NCBI GenBank assembly: GCA_965224755.1 | Contig: OZ245061.1 | Span: forward strand, 2,170,001 to 2,234,000 | Length of the DNA: 64,000 nt | Reading direction: 5' to 3' | DNA from: Hellea sp965224755 | GTDB taxonomy: Bacteria; Pseudomonadota; Alphaproteobacteria; Caulobacterales; Maricaulaceae | In this document: piece after piece, positions 26,588 to 35,827 of the stretch | How the letters are laid out: each line of letters starts with the position of its first letter | Numbering within the stretch: the first letter of the stretch is position 1 | Notes under the pieces: model-generated | Database searches by the model: none | What the model saw: only the letters and a program-made list of their open reading frames with translations | Told to the model about the DNA's origin: nothing | Program-made: the position numbers and the translations under genes

Positions 26588-29242
26588 TTAAGTCGATTTC
26601 GCCGCAATAGAAGCTTGCGCGGCGGCCAATTTGGCAATCGGCACGCGGTATGGCGAGCAGGAGACATAATCCAGTCCCGCAATGTGGCAGAATGTAATCG
26701 ACGCCGGGTCGCCGCCATGTTCCCCGCAAATGCCCAATTTGATATCAGCGCGCGTAGCTTTGCCGCGGTCTACAGCAATTTGGATAAGGTCTCCTACGCC
26801 CTCTTGGTCAAGCGTCACAAAGGGATCTTTTTCCATAATCCCGGCGCGGACATAATCGGGCAAAAATTTCCCGGCATCGTCGCGCGAGAGACCAAAGGTG
26901 GTTTGCGTCAGATCATTTGTGCCAAAGCTAAAAAACTCGGCAAATTCAGCAATATCCCCGGCCCGCAATGCCGCGCGAGGAAGCTCGATCATTGTGCCGA
27001 CAGAATAAGCGGGCGCGCCGACATCAGCGGCCACTTTATCAATCACGCCTTTCAGAATTTCAAGCTCTTTGGCCGAAGACACAAGCGGGATCATAATTTC
27101 GACAACCGGAATACGTCCGGTTTCATCCGCGACCAATTTTTGCGCTTCAAATATCGCCCGCGCCTGCATTTCGTAAATCTCCGGAAAAGAAATACCAAGG
27201 CGGCAGCCTCTATGCCCGAGCATAGGATTGGTTTCGGCAAGTTCCCTCGCCCGCGCCATCAACTCTTTCGCCGGCAAGCCGAGCGTATCAGCAACGGACT
27301 GAATATCAGCTTCTGTATGGGGCAAAAACTCATGCAAAGGCGGATCGAGTAAGCGGATGGTGCAGGGCCGATCTTTCATAATGCGGAAAATCGCGGCAAA
27401 ATCTTCGCGCTGCACGGGCAGGATTTTAGCGAGAGCCTCCTCCCGGCCCGACTTACTCTGCGCCAAAATCATTTCGCGGAAATAGCCTAATCGATCTGTT
27501 TCAAAAAACATATGTTCTGTGCGGCAAAGGCCAATGCCTTCAGCCCCAAAATCTTTTGCGGTTTGTACGTCCAGCGGCGTTTCGGCATTGGCGCGAATGC
27601 CGAGCGTGCGGGCACCGTCCGCCCAGTCCATGACTTTGGCAAAGTCGCCGGAAAGCTCAGGCTGTACCATATCGACCGCGCCGAGAAAAACCTGCCCCGT
27701 CGCGCCGTCCACCGTGACAATCTCGCCTTTTTTAATCACCCGTCCTGCCACTGAAAATTGCTGCGCCTCGTAATCAATGCGCACATTGCCCGCGCCCGAA
27801 ACACAAGGCTTGCCCATGCCGCGCGCCACCACGGCGGCGTGAGAGGTCATGCCGCCCCGCGCCGTGACAATGGCTTCGGCGGCGTGCATGCCGTGAATGT
27901 CTTCAGGCGATGTTTCCGTGCGCACCAGAATGACCTTATGCCCTGATTTTTTCAATTCCTCGGCTTCGTCTGAACTAAACACCACCTCGCCAATCGCCGC
28001 GCCGGGAGAGGCCGGCAGGCCCATGGCAATAACGTCGCGCGGCGCGTCGGGGTTGAGTGTCGGGTGGAGAAGTTGGTCGAGCGAGAGCGGGTCAACCCGC
28101 ATCAGGGCCTCATCTCGCGTAATTTGCCCGGCTTCGGCCATATCAACCGCGATTTTCAGCGCGGCTTTAGCCGTGCGCTTGCCCGTGCGGGTTTGCAGCA
28201 TCCAAAGCTGGCCTTGCTCGACGGTAAATTCAATGTCCTGCATATCGCAATAATGGGCTTCGAGCTTGGCAAAAACACCCGCGAGCTGCCCGTAAACCTC
28301 GGGCATGGCCTCTTCCATAGACGGCGCGTCTTCTCCCATTTCGAGGCGGGCTTTTTTGGTGAGCGTTTGCGGCGTGCGAATACCGGCGACGACATCTTCG
28401 CCTTGGGCATTGATCAAAAACTCGCCGTAATAAGTGTTCTCGCCCGTTGAGGGGTCGCGGGTAAAAGCTACGCCTGTTGCCGAGGTATCGCCCATATTGC
28501 CAAAGACCATAGCCTGAATATTAACCGCAGTGCCCCAAGCGGCGGGGATATCGTTAAGGCGGCGATAGACTTTTGCCCGCTCATTCATCCAAGAGCCAAA
28601 GACAGCGTCAATCGCGCCTTGAAGCTGTTCGCGCGGGTCTTGCGGGAAGTCTTTGCCCAGCGCCCGGCTCACGGCGGCTTTGTATTTTTCGATGACCGCC
28701 GTCCAATCCTCTGCCGTCATCTCGGTGTCGAGCGTATAGCCTTGGTCGTCCTTATGGCGCTCTAAAATATCCTCAAATGTGTGGTGATGCACGCCCAGTA
28801 CGACATCGGAATACATAGTAATAAAACGCCGATAGCTGTCGAGCGCAAAGCGCCGGTCGCCGGAAAGCTTAGCAAGGCCGTCCACGGTTTCGTCATTGAG
28901 GCCGAGATTTAGCACTGTATCCATCATCCCCGGCATAGAGGCGCGCGCGCCGGAACGCACAGAGACGAGCAGCGGATTAGTATTATCGCCGAATGTCTTG
29001 CCGGTCAGGGCTTCGATTTGGGCCAGTCCGGTTTCAGTCTGCGCGTCCAGCGCGGCGGGATAGGTCTCGTCATTATCATAATAATGGGTGCAAACATCTG
29101 CTGTTAAAGTGAAACCAGGCGGGACAGGCAGGTCGAGGCTGGCCATCTCGGCCAAGTTCGCGCCCTTACCGCCGAGCAAGTTCTTCATGGACGTATCGCC
29201 CTCTGCACTGCCGCCGCCGAAATTATAAACCCATTTTGTCAT
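26588..29242 (-). CDS. ppdK: Pyruvate phosphate dikinase
   Basis: 884 residues, normal length. Interconverts pyruvate + ATP + Pi and phosphoenolpyruvate + AMP + PPi. N-terminal ATP-grasp begins GGKGANLAEMASLDLPVPPGFTL; the swivelling His domain carries GGMTSHAAVVARGMGKPCVSG with the phosphorylated His; the C-terminal PEP domain ends with SFGTNDLTQTTFGLSRDD and LGICGEHGGDPASI with the catalytic Cys. Separated from glyS by a palindromic element. Confidence 0.98.
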   Translation of the reverse strand: MTKWVYNFGGGSAEGDTSMKNLLGGKGANLAEMASLDLPVPPGFTLTADVCTHYYDNDETYPAALDAQTETGLAQIEALTGKTFGDNTNPLLVSVRSGARASMPGMMDTVLNLGLNDETVDGLAKLSGDRRFALDSYRRFITMYSDVVLGVHHHTFEDILERHKDDQGYTLDTEMTAEDWTAVIEKYKAAVSRALGKDFPQDPREQLQGAIDAVFGSWMNERAKVYRRLNDIPAAWGTAVNIQAMVFGNMGDTSATGVAFTRDPSTGENTYYGEFLINAQGEDVVAGIRTPQTLTKKARLEMGEDAPSMEEAMPEVYGQLAGVFAKLEAHYCDMQDIEFTVEQGQLWMLQTRTGKRTAKAALKIAVDMAEAGQITRDEALMRVDPLSLDQLLHPTLNPDAPRDVIAMGLPASPGAAIGEVVFSSDEAEELKKSGHKVILVRTETSPEDIHGMHAAEAIVTARGGMTSHAAVVARGMGKPCVSGAGNVRIDYEAQQFSVAGRVIKKGEIVTVDGATGQVFLGAVDMVQPELSGDFAKVMDWADGARTLGIRANAETPLDVQTAKDFGAEGIGLCRTEHMFFETDRLGYFREMILAQSKSGREEALAKILPVQREDFAAIFRIMKDRPCTIRLLDPPLHEFLPHTEADIQSVADTLGLPAKELMARARELAETNPMLGHRGCRLGISFPEIYEMQARAIFEAQKLVADETGRIPVVEIMIPLVSSAKELEILKGVIDKVAADVGAPAYSVGTMIELPRAALRAGDIAEFAEFFSFGTNDLTQTTFGLSRDDAGKFLPDYVRAGIMEKDPFVTLDQEGVGDLIQIAVDRGKATRADIKLGICGEHGGDPASITFCHIAGLDYVSCSPYRVPIAKLAAAQASIAAKST

Positions 29243-29262
29243 TCAATTAAAACTCCGTAAAT

Positions 29263-29400
29263 CTCCTTCTCCCGTCGGGAGAAGGTGGGCGAAGCCCGGA
29301 TGAGGGGCAAATAAAGTCATCGCCAGAGGCGATGCCAAACCCAAAGCGTGGCCCCTCACCCGCCCTTCGGGCACCCTCTCCCTCGGGGAGAGGGACAAGG
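29263..29400. repeat. Palindromic element, family E, between ppdK and glyS
   Basis: Begins CTCCTTCTCCCGTCGGGAGA and runs through GGATGAGGGGC, a central spacer, GCCCCTCACCCGCCCTTCGG and CCTCTCCCTCGGGGAGAGG: two end hairpins plus a central pairing of GAGGGG with CCCCTC. The same order of words appears inside the glyS reading frame at 30274-30408, less than 1 kb away. Confidence 0.9.
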
Positions 29401-29403
29401 TTA

Positions 29404-31653
29404 TTATCCACTTATGCGGTCAAAATCCACAATCTGCCGCGCCGTATCACGTATCAGCCCCAAGAGTCTAAGGTTGTTTTCGCGCGTTTCCTTATCCTCC
29501 GCGACCACCATGACATTGTCGAAAAATCCGTCAATCGGTGCGCGCAATTTCGACAAGGCTGTCATAGCCTTAGAATAAGCCTCTTTAGCCAAAGCCGCCT
29601 CAATATCGCCCGCCGCTTTTTGCAGCGCCGTATAAAGCGCCACTGCCTCGGCCTGCGGCGGTTTGTCAGGCGCGCCTTCGGGAAGATCGCCCTTTTTAGC
29701 CTCGGCTTTAAGGATATTCGCGGCCCGTTTATAGCCCGCGAGCAGATTTTCGCCAGCGTCAGTGGAGAGAAAGGATTGGAGAGCATTGGCGCGGTTAACG
29801 ATAGCGACGAGGTCGTCCTCGGCATTGCCATTTTCTTGGGGCGCAAAAACAGCGTCGATGAGGTCATGACGGATGCCTTTGTCTCGGAGATGGATTTTGA
29901 GGCGGTCGGCGATGAAGGCGAGGAGGTTTTGCAGTGTCGTTCTCTCATCTCCGCTAATAACGCCATCAGATAATCGCCCTGTTGTTTCAGGGTCTTGCAT
30001 ATTCTCCATTTCGAGAACGGCCCAACCTTTCAGCAATTCAGCAGACAAGTCTAACCGAACCCCATTCTCCAGAATAATCCGCACTAGGCCGAGTGCCGCG
30101 CGTCTTAGCGCGTAAGGGTCTTTGGAGCCTGTGGGTTTTTCGTCTATGGCCCAGAAACCGACGAGGGTGTCGAGCTTATCGGCGAGCGCGACGGCCACGG
30201 CAACGGGGTTGGTCGGGACAGTATCGCTCGGGCCTTGCGGTTTGTAATGGTCTTCAATGGCGGCGGCGATACTGTCCTTCTCCCCGGGGGAGAAGGTGCC
30301 GCGAAGCGGCGGATGAGGGGCCGCGTTATCCGGAGACGCGTTAGGCGCGGCTTTAGTGTCCTGACCCTCACCCGCCCTTCGGGCACCCTCTCCCTCAGGG
30401 AGAGGGGTGTTTTCAACCTCATACATGTCCCGCCCGATTTGGCCTTGTAGGCTTGTGAACTCGACCACCATATTTGTGACCAAATCGCATTTAGCGAGCT
30501 TGGCCGCCTGCGCGGCGACGTCAGGGTCAGCGCCAACCTTGGGCGCTAATTCGCGGGCCAATGCCGCGACCCGTTCGGCCTTATCGCGGATGCTGCCGAG
30601 CTTCTTATGGAACACCACAGTGTCCAATTTATCGTAATAGTCGATCAGCTTTTTCTTGGCGTCTTCGGATTGGAAAAACTGCGCATCAGCGAGCCTTGCC
30701 GAGAGCACTTTTGAATTGCCTTTGGCGATCTCTTTGCCGCCATCCGGCGCGGCCTGATTAGCGACCACAATAAAGTTCGGTGCGAGTTTTCCTGTCTTCG
30801 GATTGCGCACCGCGAAATATTTCTGGTGCGTGCGCATGGACAGGCGAATAACCTCGCCCGGAAGTTCCAAAAATGACGGGTCCATATCGCCGAGAATGAC
30901 AACAGGCCATTCGGCGAGGCCTGCAACTTCGTTTAAAAGCCCTTCATCTTCGACCAGTTCCAAGCCTTTATCGGTGCAAGCTTTGCGGGCTTGGGTAATA
31001 ATTAAATCCTTGCGCGTATCTGCCGATAAAATGACATGGGCTTTGGACTCTAATGTTTTAACATAATCTTCTAAGTCTTTGATTTTAAAAGGCCCTTTAC
31101 CATGGCGTCTATGACCTTCTGTGCTGTCGCCTGTCGCCACGCCGCCCACCGTAAAAGGCACGACTTTCCCGCCGAGCAAGCAGATCATTGACTGCAAAGG
31201 CCGCACCCACCGGAAAGACGAGCTGCCCGATTTCATTGATTTTGGCCAAGGAAAATTATTCATCACGGCGGGAATTAACGCCGCAATAATATCTGTAGAC
31301 TCTGCCCCGGCTTTCTCAATCACGGCGACATAATACTCACCCTTCTTGGGGTCAGTGCGCACTTCGGCTTCGGAAATATCACTCAACCCCGCGCCGCGCA
31401 GAAACCCTGCCAAAGCCTGTTCGGGCGAGCCAACACGCGGCCCTTTTCGCTCTTCCGAAATATCCGGCGAGCGTAGCGGAATATCGGCGGCAAAAACAAG
31501 CCGCCGAGGCCCTGTAAAACTCTGGGCATTGTCAACTGTAAGTCCGGCTTTGCTTAGCCCCTCCGTCAAAGCTTTAGCCAAATCCGCCCCGGCCCGAACC
31601 TGCATTCGCGCCGGGATTTCTTCGCAGAAAATTTCAAATAAAAGCTCAGCCAT
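29404..31653 (-). CDS. glyS: Glycyl-tRNA synthetase beta subunit with an in-frame repeat insert
   Basis: 749 residues from ATG 31653 (MAELLFEIFCEEIPARM; GAGAGA site upstream; an ATG 12 bp earlier is possible). Family blocks: RGPRVGSPEQALAGFLRGAG, GLLNEVAGLAEWPVVILGDMD, SMRTHQKYFAVR and HYKPQGPSDTVP followed by ALADKLDTLVGFW and the C-terminal DALR-like anticodon part. Residues about 416-460 (between MYEVE and IAAAIEDHYKPQ) are encoded by a palindromic repeat and have no counterpart in normal GlyS, making the protein longer than usual. Confidence 0.96.
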   Translation of the reverse strand: MAELLFEIFCEEIPARMQVRAGADLAKALTEGLSKAGLTVDNAQSFTGPRRLVFAADIPLRSPDISEERKGPRVGSPEQALAGFLRGAGLSDISEAEVRTDPKKGEYYVAVIEKAGAESTDIIAALIPAVMNNFPWPKSMKSGSSSFRWVRPLQSMICLLGGKVVPFTVGGVATGDSTEGHRRHGKGPFKIKDLEDYVKTLESKAHVILSADTRKDLIITQARKACTDKGLELVEDEGLLNEVAGLAEWPVVILGDMDPSFLELPGEVIRLSMRTHQKYFAVRNPKTGKLAPNFIVVANQAAPDGGKEIAKGNSKVLSARLADAQFFQSEDAKKKLIDYYDKLDTVVFHKKLGSIRDKAERVAALARELAPKVGADPDVAAQAAKLAKCDLVTNMVVEFTSLQGQIGRDMYEVENTPLPEGEGARRAGEGQDTKAAPNASPDNAAPHPPLRGTFSPGEKDSIAAAIEDHYKPQGPSDTVPTNPVAVAVALADKLDTLVGFWAIDEKPTGSKDPYALRRAALGLVRIILENGVRLDLSAELLKGWAVLEMENMQDPETTGRLSDGVISGDERTTLQNLLAFIADRLKIHLRDKGIRHDLIDAVFAPQENGNAEDDLVAIVNRANALQSFLSTDAGENLLAGYKRAANILKAEAKKGDLPEGAPDKPPQAEAVALYTALQKAAGDIEAALAKEAYSKAMTALSKLRAPIDGFFDNVMVVAEDKETRENNLRLLGLIRDTARQIVDFDRISG
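30274..30408. repeat. Family E palindromic element inside glyS
   Basis: Hairpin CCTTCTCCCC/GGGGGAGAAGG at one end and CTCTCCCTCAGGGAGAG at the other, with GGATGAGGGG and CCCTCACCCGCCCTTCGGGC between: the same element as at 29263-29400. It keeps the glyS frame open and is read as a Pro/Gly/Glu-rich stretch (TPLPEGEGARRAGEG ... PHPPLRGTFSPGE). It falls just before the conserved HYKPQGPSD helix, at a likely surface loop. Confidence 0.9.
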
Positions 31654-31664
31654 CGTCTCTCTCA

Positions 31665-31740
31665 TGTTCCCGGGCTTGATCCGGGATCTCCTGCCCTATG
31701 GCACTCGATTGATGGGGGTCCCGGCTCAAGGCCGGGAACA
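31665..31740. repeat. Palindromic element, family D, between glyQ and glyS
   Basis: TGTTCCCGG (31665-31673) pairs with CCGGGAACA (31732-31740). Each half is itself a small hairpin (CCCGGGCTTGATCCGGG and CCCGGCTCAAGGCCGGG). It sits in the 111-bp gap between two genes normally co-transcribed, so it would be part of the glyQ-glyS message. Confidence 0.85.
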
Positions 31741-31764
31741 CGGGAGTGAAGGTATTGTTTTTCG

Positions 31765-32685
31765 TCATGCCCACGCCTTGTCTTTGACTTTGGCGTCCTG
31801 CGCCACATGCGCCTGCGCGCAGGCTTTGGTGAGGTCTCTTACGCGCTTGATATAATCCTGTCTTTGAGTCGGGGAGACGACGCCGCGGGCGTCGAGCAGG
31901 TTAAATAAATGACTGGCCTTTAGCGCATGTTCATAGGCAGGGAGCGGCAGCGGATTATCAAGCGCCAGAAGGTCTTTGCACTCCGCCTCGGCAAAGGCAA
32001 ATTTCTCTCTTATCTTCTCGACATCAGCATGTTCAAAATTATAGGTCGATTGCTGAACCTCGTTTTGGTGAAAGACATCACCGTAAAGTACTTCGGGCGT
32101 ACCGTTGGCGGCATTGGCCTCGGTAAACACCAGATCATAGACACTATCCACGCCCTGCACATACATGGCGAGGCGCTCCAGCCCGTAAGTCAGCTCGCCG
32201 GAGACGAGGTCTAGGTCAAGCCCGCCGACCTGTTGGAAATAGGTATATTGCGACACTTCCATGCCGTCGCACCAAACTTCCCAGCCGAGACCCCAAGCGC
32301 CGACGGTCGGATTTTCCCAATCATCCTCGACAAAGCGGATATCGTGCAAATCGCGGTCAATGCCGATGGCGTCGAGACTGCCGAGGTAAAGCTCTTGGAA
32401 GTTTTTCGGATTGGGCTTCATGATCACCTGAAACTGGTAATAATGCTGCAAACGGTTGGGGTTTTCACCGTAGCGGCCATCGGCAGGGCGGCGCGAAGGC
32501 TGAACATAGGCCACATTCCACGGTTTTGGCCCCAGCGAGCGGAGCACCGTCGCCGGATGCAACGTCCCGGCCCCGACTTCGGTATCAAAGGGCTGTAAAA
32601 TCACGCAGCCCTGCTCGGCCCAATAAGCCTGAAGCGTCAGGATAAGACCCTGAAAGGAGAGCGGTTTTTTGGCGGCTTTTGCCAT
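31765..32685 (-). CDS. glyQ: Glycyl-tRNA synthetase alpha subunit
   Basis: 306 residues, normal length. Catalytic class II subunit of the alpha2beta2 enzyme. Signature stretches: SFQGLILTLQAYWAEQGC, QPFDTEVGAGTLHPATVLRS, YVQPSRRPADGRYGENPNR and HYYQFQVIMKPNP. First gene of glyQ-glyS. Confidence 0.98.
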   Translation of the reverse strand: MAKAAKKPLSFQGLILTLQAYWAEQGCVILQPFDTEVGAGTLHPATVLRSLGPKPWNVAYVQPSRRPADGRYGENPNRLQHYYQFQVIMKPNPKNFQELYLGSLDAIGIDRDLHDIRFVEDDWENPTVGAWGLGWEVWCDGMEVSQYTYFQQVGGLDLDLVSGELTYGLERLAMYVQGVDSVYDLVFTEANAANGTPEVLYGDVFHQNEVQQSTYNFEHADVEKIREKFAFAEAECKDLLALDNPLPLPAYEHALKASHLFNLLDARGVVSPTQRQDYIKRVRDLTKACAQAHVAQDAKVKDKAWA

Positions 32686-32780
32686 AAAAATATCGGCCTT
32701 TTACGATTTGCCGCGAAGCTACAAGGAACGGTGCGGATTTCAAGCTTTTCCTTACGCCTATAGCATTGTCAAAATAATTT

Positions 32781-32862
32781 TGTGTCCCCCGCCTTGAGCG
32801 GGGGCCTCCCTGCGTCAAAGACTGCACTCTAATTGAGGGAGATCCCCGCTCAAGGCAGGGAG
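32781..32862. repeat. Palindromic element, family D, upstream of glyQ
   Basis: CCCCCGCCTTGAGCGGGGG forms one hairpin and ATCCCCGCTCAAGGCAGGGA the other; the halves also resemble each other as inverted copies. It lies in the 243-bp gap between glyQ and the DUF2007 gene, outside the likely glyQ promoter. Cleaner than the interrupted copy at 26467-26577. Confidence 0.85.
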
Positions 32863-32928
32863 CGCTTAATATGATGAAATGGCACTAAACCCGCTCCAAC
32901 TCTTTCCCGAGCCCGGCATCGGTCAGAG

Positions 32929-33210
32929 CTATATACCAAGGAGTTCATCCCCCAAGCCGCCCGCAGTCAGCACTTCGTGCGCATCTTTGGCGTCATCGTC
33001 AATCACCATGAGGCGGCGGCGAATGGCCCCCGTATACCCGTCCATGACAGAACTGTTCATATCAAACAGGAAATATTCAATTTCAGCATCTTTAAGCAAG
33101 GCCTGCGCGAAGCTCAATGTGGCAAGGTTCATCGTTCTGATCAGGCAAATCACATACATCTCCATTTTCGCCAATGCTGCCATGTGCGGCATCATTGGCT
33201 CTTGCCGCAT
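32929..33210 (-). CDS. DUF2007 (putative signal transducing) protein
   Basis: Up to 93 residues; Met codons at positions 1, 6, 7, 10 and 16 leave the start open, and family length suggests 33165 or 33183. The core LIRTMNLATLSFAQALLKDAEIEYFLFDMNSSVMDGYTGAIRRRLMV matches the DUF2007 fold (a PII-like small domain). Divergent from the polyprenyl synthase, a neighbourhood widely seen in Alphaproteobacteria. Function unknown. Confidence 0.85.
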   Translation of the reverse strand: MRQEPMMPHMAALAKMEMYVICLIRTMNLATLSFAQALLKDAEIEYFLFDMNSSVMDGYTGAIRRRLMVIDDDAKDAHEVLTAGGLGDELLGI

Positions 33211-33256
33211 GAGATAGGGAGCATTAGGTTAAGGTCAAGATGGAAGGTGAAGTTAG

Positions 33257-34270
33257 GTGAACGCTCCGGCGCAAATACGCAAAGACGAAACGGCGAGCCC
33301 GGCTGAACGGCTGTGGTCTATGGCGTCGGGTGATATGGCAGCGGTTGACGCCCTGATTTTGGCGCGCATGGAAAGCCCTGTCGGCTTGATCCCTAATCTG
33401 GCGCAACATCTCGTCGGGGCGGGCGGAAAACGGCTTCGCCCTTTGCTGACGGTCGCGACCTCTTTGATGTGCGGTTATCAGGGCGAGGCCCATCATAAGC
33501 TCGCCGCCGCCGTTGAATTTATCCACTCCGCCACGCTGCTCCATGATGATGTCGTCGATGCGAGCCAATTGCGGCGCGGGACAAAACCCGCCAATCTCGT
33601 CTGGGGCAATAGCGCCAGCATCCTCGTCGGCGATTTCCTCTTTGCCCGGGCCTTTAACCTCATGGTCGAAACCGGCTCTATGGAAGCGCTCGGCATTTTG
33701 TCAAATGCCTCCTCCGTTATTGCCGAAGGCGAAGTGCAACAACTCGCCGCTTTGCGCGACGTCAATATGAGCGAGGCCGCCTATATGCAGGTCATCTCGG
33801 CCAAGACGGCCGCTTTATTTGCGGCGGCCACCGAAGTTGCGCCGGTGATTGCGGGCCGCCCTGCGGCTGAACGCGCCGCATTGCGCGATTACGGCCTTAA
33901 ACTCGGCCTCGCCTTCCAGCTTGTCGATGACGCGCTGGATTATGGCGGGTTCGAAAGCGCGCTCGGCAAATCTATCGGCGATGATTTCCGCGAAGGCAAA
34001 ATGACCTTGCCCGTTATCCGCGCCGTACAGGCCGCAAATGCTAAGGATGCAGAATTCTGGCACCGCGTTATTGTTGAGCGCGACCAGACTGATGTCGATT
34101 TTGAAACCGCCATTTCTCTTATCCGCAAAGCCGGCGCCCTCGACAGCACCATGGACCTCGCCCGGCAATATGCCAAAGAGGCCCGCGAAGCGCTAAGCCT
34201 GTTCCCGATAAGCCCCTGGCGCGAAACGCTGGAAGACCTAGCCGATTACGTGGTGGAGCGGATTAATTAA
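33257..34270 (+). CDS. ispB: Long-chain polyprenyl diphosphate synthase
   Basis: 337 residues from a GTG start with GGAAGG upstream. All-helical trans-prenyltransferase with both aspartate motifs: LLHDDVVDASQLRRG and QLVDDALDYGG, plus GGKRLRPLLTV. It probably builds the octa- or decaprenyl tail of ubiquinone; the chain length cannot be read from sequence alone. Its last 8 bp overlap the convergent gene at 34263. Confidence 0.94.
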   Translation: MNAPAQIRKDETASPAERLWSMASGDMAAVDALILARMESPVGLIPNLAQHLVGAGGKRLRPLLTVATSLMCGYQGEAHHKLAAAVEFIHSATLLHDDVVDASQLRRGTKPANLVWGNSASILVGDFLFARAFNLMVETGSMEALGILSNASSVIAEGEVQQLAALRDVNMSEAAYMQVISAKTAALFAAATEVAPVIAGRPAAERAALRDYGLKLGLAFQLVDDALDYGGFESALGKSIGDDFREGKMTLPVIRAVQAANAKDAEFWHRVIVERDQTDVDFETAISLIRKAGALDSTMDLARQYAKEAREALSLFPISPWRETLEDLADYVVERIN

Positions 34271-34787
34271 GGGAACGCAACGGATATAATTTTCTTATTC
34301 GCCCTTGTACAAAAACCCCAGTCAAGGGCCAATAGAGAATCACAATAAACCAGCCAATACCTCCCTTTAGCATCTTTGCAGATGCCCAAACTAATCGAAT
34401 TATTGGTACGTAGAGACCAAGAATTACAACCATTAAGATAACATTTAAAAATACATCAAATAGCTGGGAAAATTGACTATGCTCGATCACTGCAGCTAGT
34501 ACCAGAATAGCTGGTACTAAGAAAAATGTTGCAATTAAAGTCTTATCAAACTTTTTGGGATTCCGACTTGGTATAGTTTCAGGTTGTCCGGATATATATT
34601 TATACACTGCAAGTGGCCAAGAAATGAACAATATCAACGCAAAGAAATTACCTAAATAACTAAATATAAACCCAGCCGGGCTGGGCCAATAGATCGTTCC
34701 AACAGATAGCAACAACGCGGTAAACGTAAGAAATAAACACCAAAGAATAAATAACAGTATTGGGTGTATAAAAGTGATTTTTAACAT
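34263..34787 (-). CDS. AT-rich hypothetical membrane protein
   Basis: 174 residues with about five hydrophobic helices (LLFILWCLFLTFTALLLSVG, FIFSYLGNFFALILFISWPLAV, TLIATFFLVPAILVLAAVI, and two more) and an RNPKKFDKT linker. No family recognised. The gene is visibly AT-richer and uses A/T-ending codons unlike its neighbours, which suggests recent acquisition. It overlaps the ispB 3' end by 8 bp on the opposite strand. Confidence 0.7.
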   Translation of the reverse strand: MLKITFIHPILLFILWCLFLTFTALLLSVGTIYWPSPAGFIFSYLGNFFALILFISWPLAVYKYISGQPETIPSRNPKKFDKTLIATFFLVPAILVLAAVIEHSQFSQLFDVFLNVILMVVILGLYVPIIRLVWASAKMLKGGIGWFIVILYWPLTGVFVQGRIRKLYPLRSLN

Positions 34788-34795
34788 AAATATAC

Positions 34796-35827
34796 TTAAT
34801 TACTCATACGGTTTTGGACGCCAGCTTTTACCATCCCCGCAATCACCGCCAGCATCAGCAATCCCCAGAGCGACGTAATCAGCCCTGAAAAGACGGCGAC
34901 CATGGCGATATTGGCGCAGATGACTCCGGCGGCGGCGTATGTCCATGAGACCTTCGCGTGGCTCCAGCCGCGCCTTATGAACCTTTGGTAAAGATGGGAG
35001 CTATGCGGGGCGAGGAGGTTTTCTTTCGCCCGTAATCGCGTTGCCATGGTCATCAAAATATCGGCCAAAAAAGGCAGCAAAAGAAGCGGGCCTAGATAGA
35101 GCGGGCGAAAATCGGGGGCCTCTTGGACGAGCAACAGGCTGGCCACCGCAAAGATAAAACCGGCCAATAATGACCCGACATCACCGCAGAAAATCTGCGC
35201 CTTTTTCTTGAAATTATAGGGCAGGAAGCCGAGCAGGCCAAAGGTCAACGCGCCCGCCAAAATCGCCGCCGTCATCGCGCCCATCTGCGCCGCCAACATC
35301 ATCAGGGCGAGCGAGGCAATAAACATGAAACTGGCCATCAAGCCGTTCGCCCCGTCCATGAAATTTATCCCGTTCACGCAAACGAAAATCCAGAGAACGC
35401 AGCCAACGAAGGATAGCCAATAAGGGAGCCCGATATCGCTTACCCCGAACGGGAGAGCTTCCGGCGGGCCGATATATCTGACGGCTATTGTTGCAAGACC
35501 TATGATAAGGGCGAATTTTATCGCTGTGCGGCCCGTAAACACATCATCAAACAAACCTATCGCGGCGACCGCAAAGGCCAAACCCAACAGAACGGGTAAT
35601 TCCGGCGTAAGGTTTAGTTGCGGATAAAACAAAGCTGCGCCCAGCGCCATCATGCCCAAAGCCGCCACTAACCCGGCGCCGCCCGATGTGGGAGTTGCGC
35701 TATCATGGTTGGAACGCGCGTTCGGAATATCGCCAACGCCTGCATGAACCATAAATCCGCAAAAAGCGAGCGAGACAGCAAAAGCCATCGCGCCTATATG
35801 AAGAAACGGCATGAAGGCTTCGATCAC
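34796..35827 (-). CDS. WecA/MraY-type undecaprenyl-phosphate sugar-1-phosphate transferase
   Basis: 343 residues from a GTG start directly after the ispE stop. About ten membrane helices. Polyprenyl-phosphate transferase family motifs: FDDVFTG, VCVNGINFMDGANGL (catalytic Asp region), IFCGDVGSLLAGF and the C-terminal HSSHLYQRFIRRG. It should attach a sugar phosphate to undecaprenyl phosphate to start a surface polysaccharide; the sugar is unknown. Confidence 0.88.
   Translation of the reverse strand: MIEAFMPFLHIGAMAFAVSLAFCGFMVHAGVGDIPNARSNHDSATPTSGGAGLVAALGMMALGAALFYPQLNLTPELPVLLGLAFAVAAIGLFDDVFTGRTAIKFALIIGLATIAVRYIGPPEALPFGVSDIGLPYWLSFVGCVLWIFVCVNGINFMDGANGLMASFMFIASLALMMLAAQMGAMTAAILAGALTFGLLGFLPYNFKKKAQIFCGDVGSLLAGFIFAVASLLLVQEAPDFRPLYLGPLLLLPFLADILMTMATRLRAKENLLAPHSSHLYQRFIRRGWSHAKVSWTYAAAGVICANIAMVAVFSGLITSLWGLLMLAVIAGMVKAGVQNRMSN

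Noticed and set aside
29263..29400. CRISPR-like or rRNA-linked repeat
   Set aside because: The repeats are single palindromic elements without regularly spaced unique spacers.
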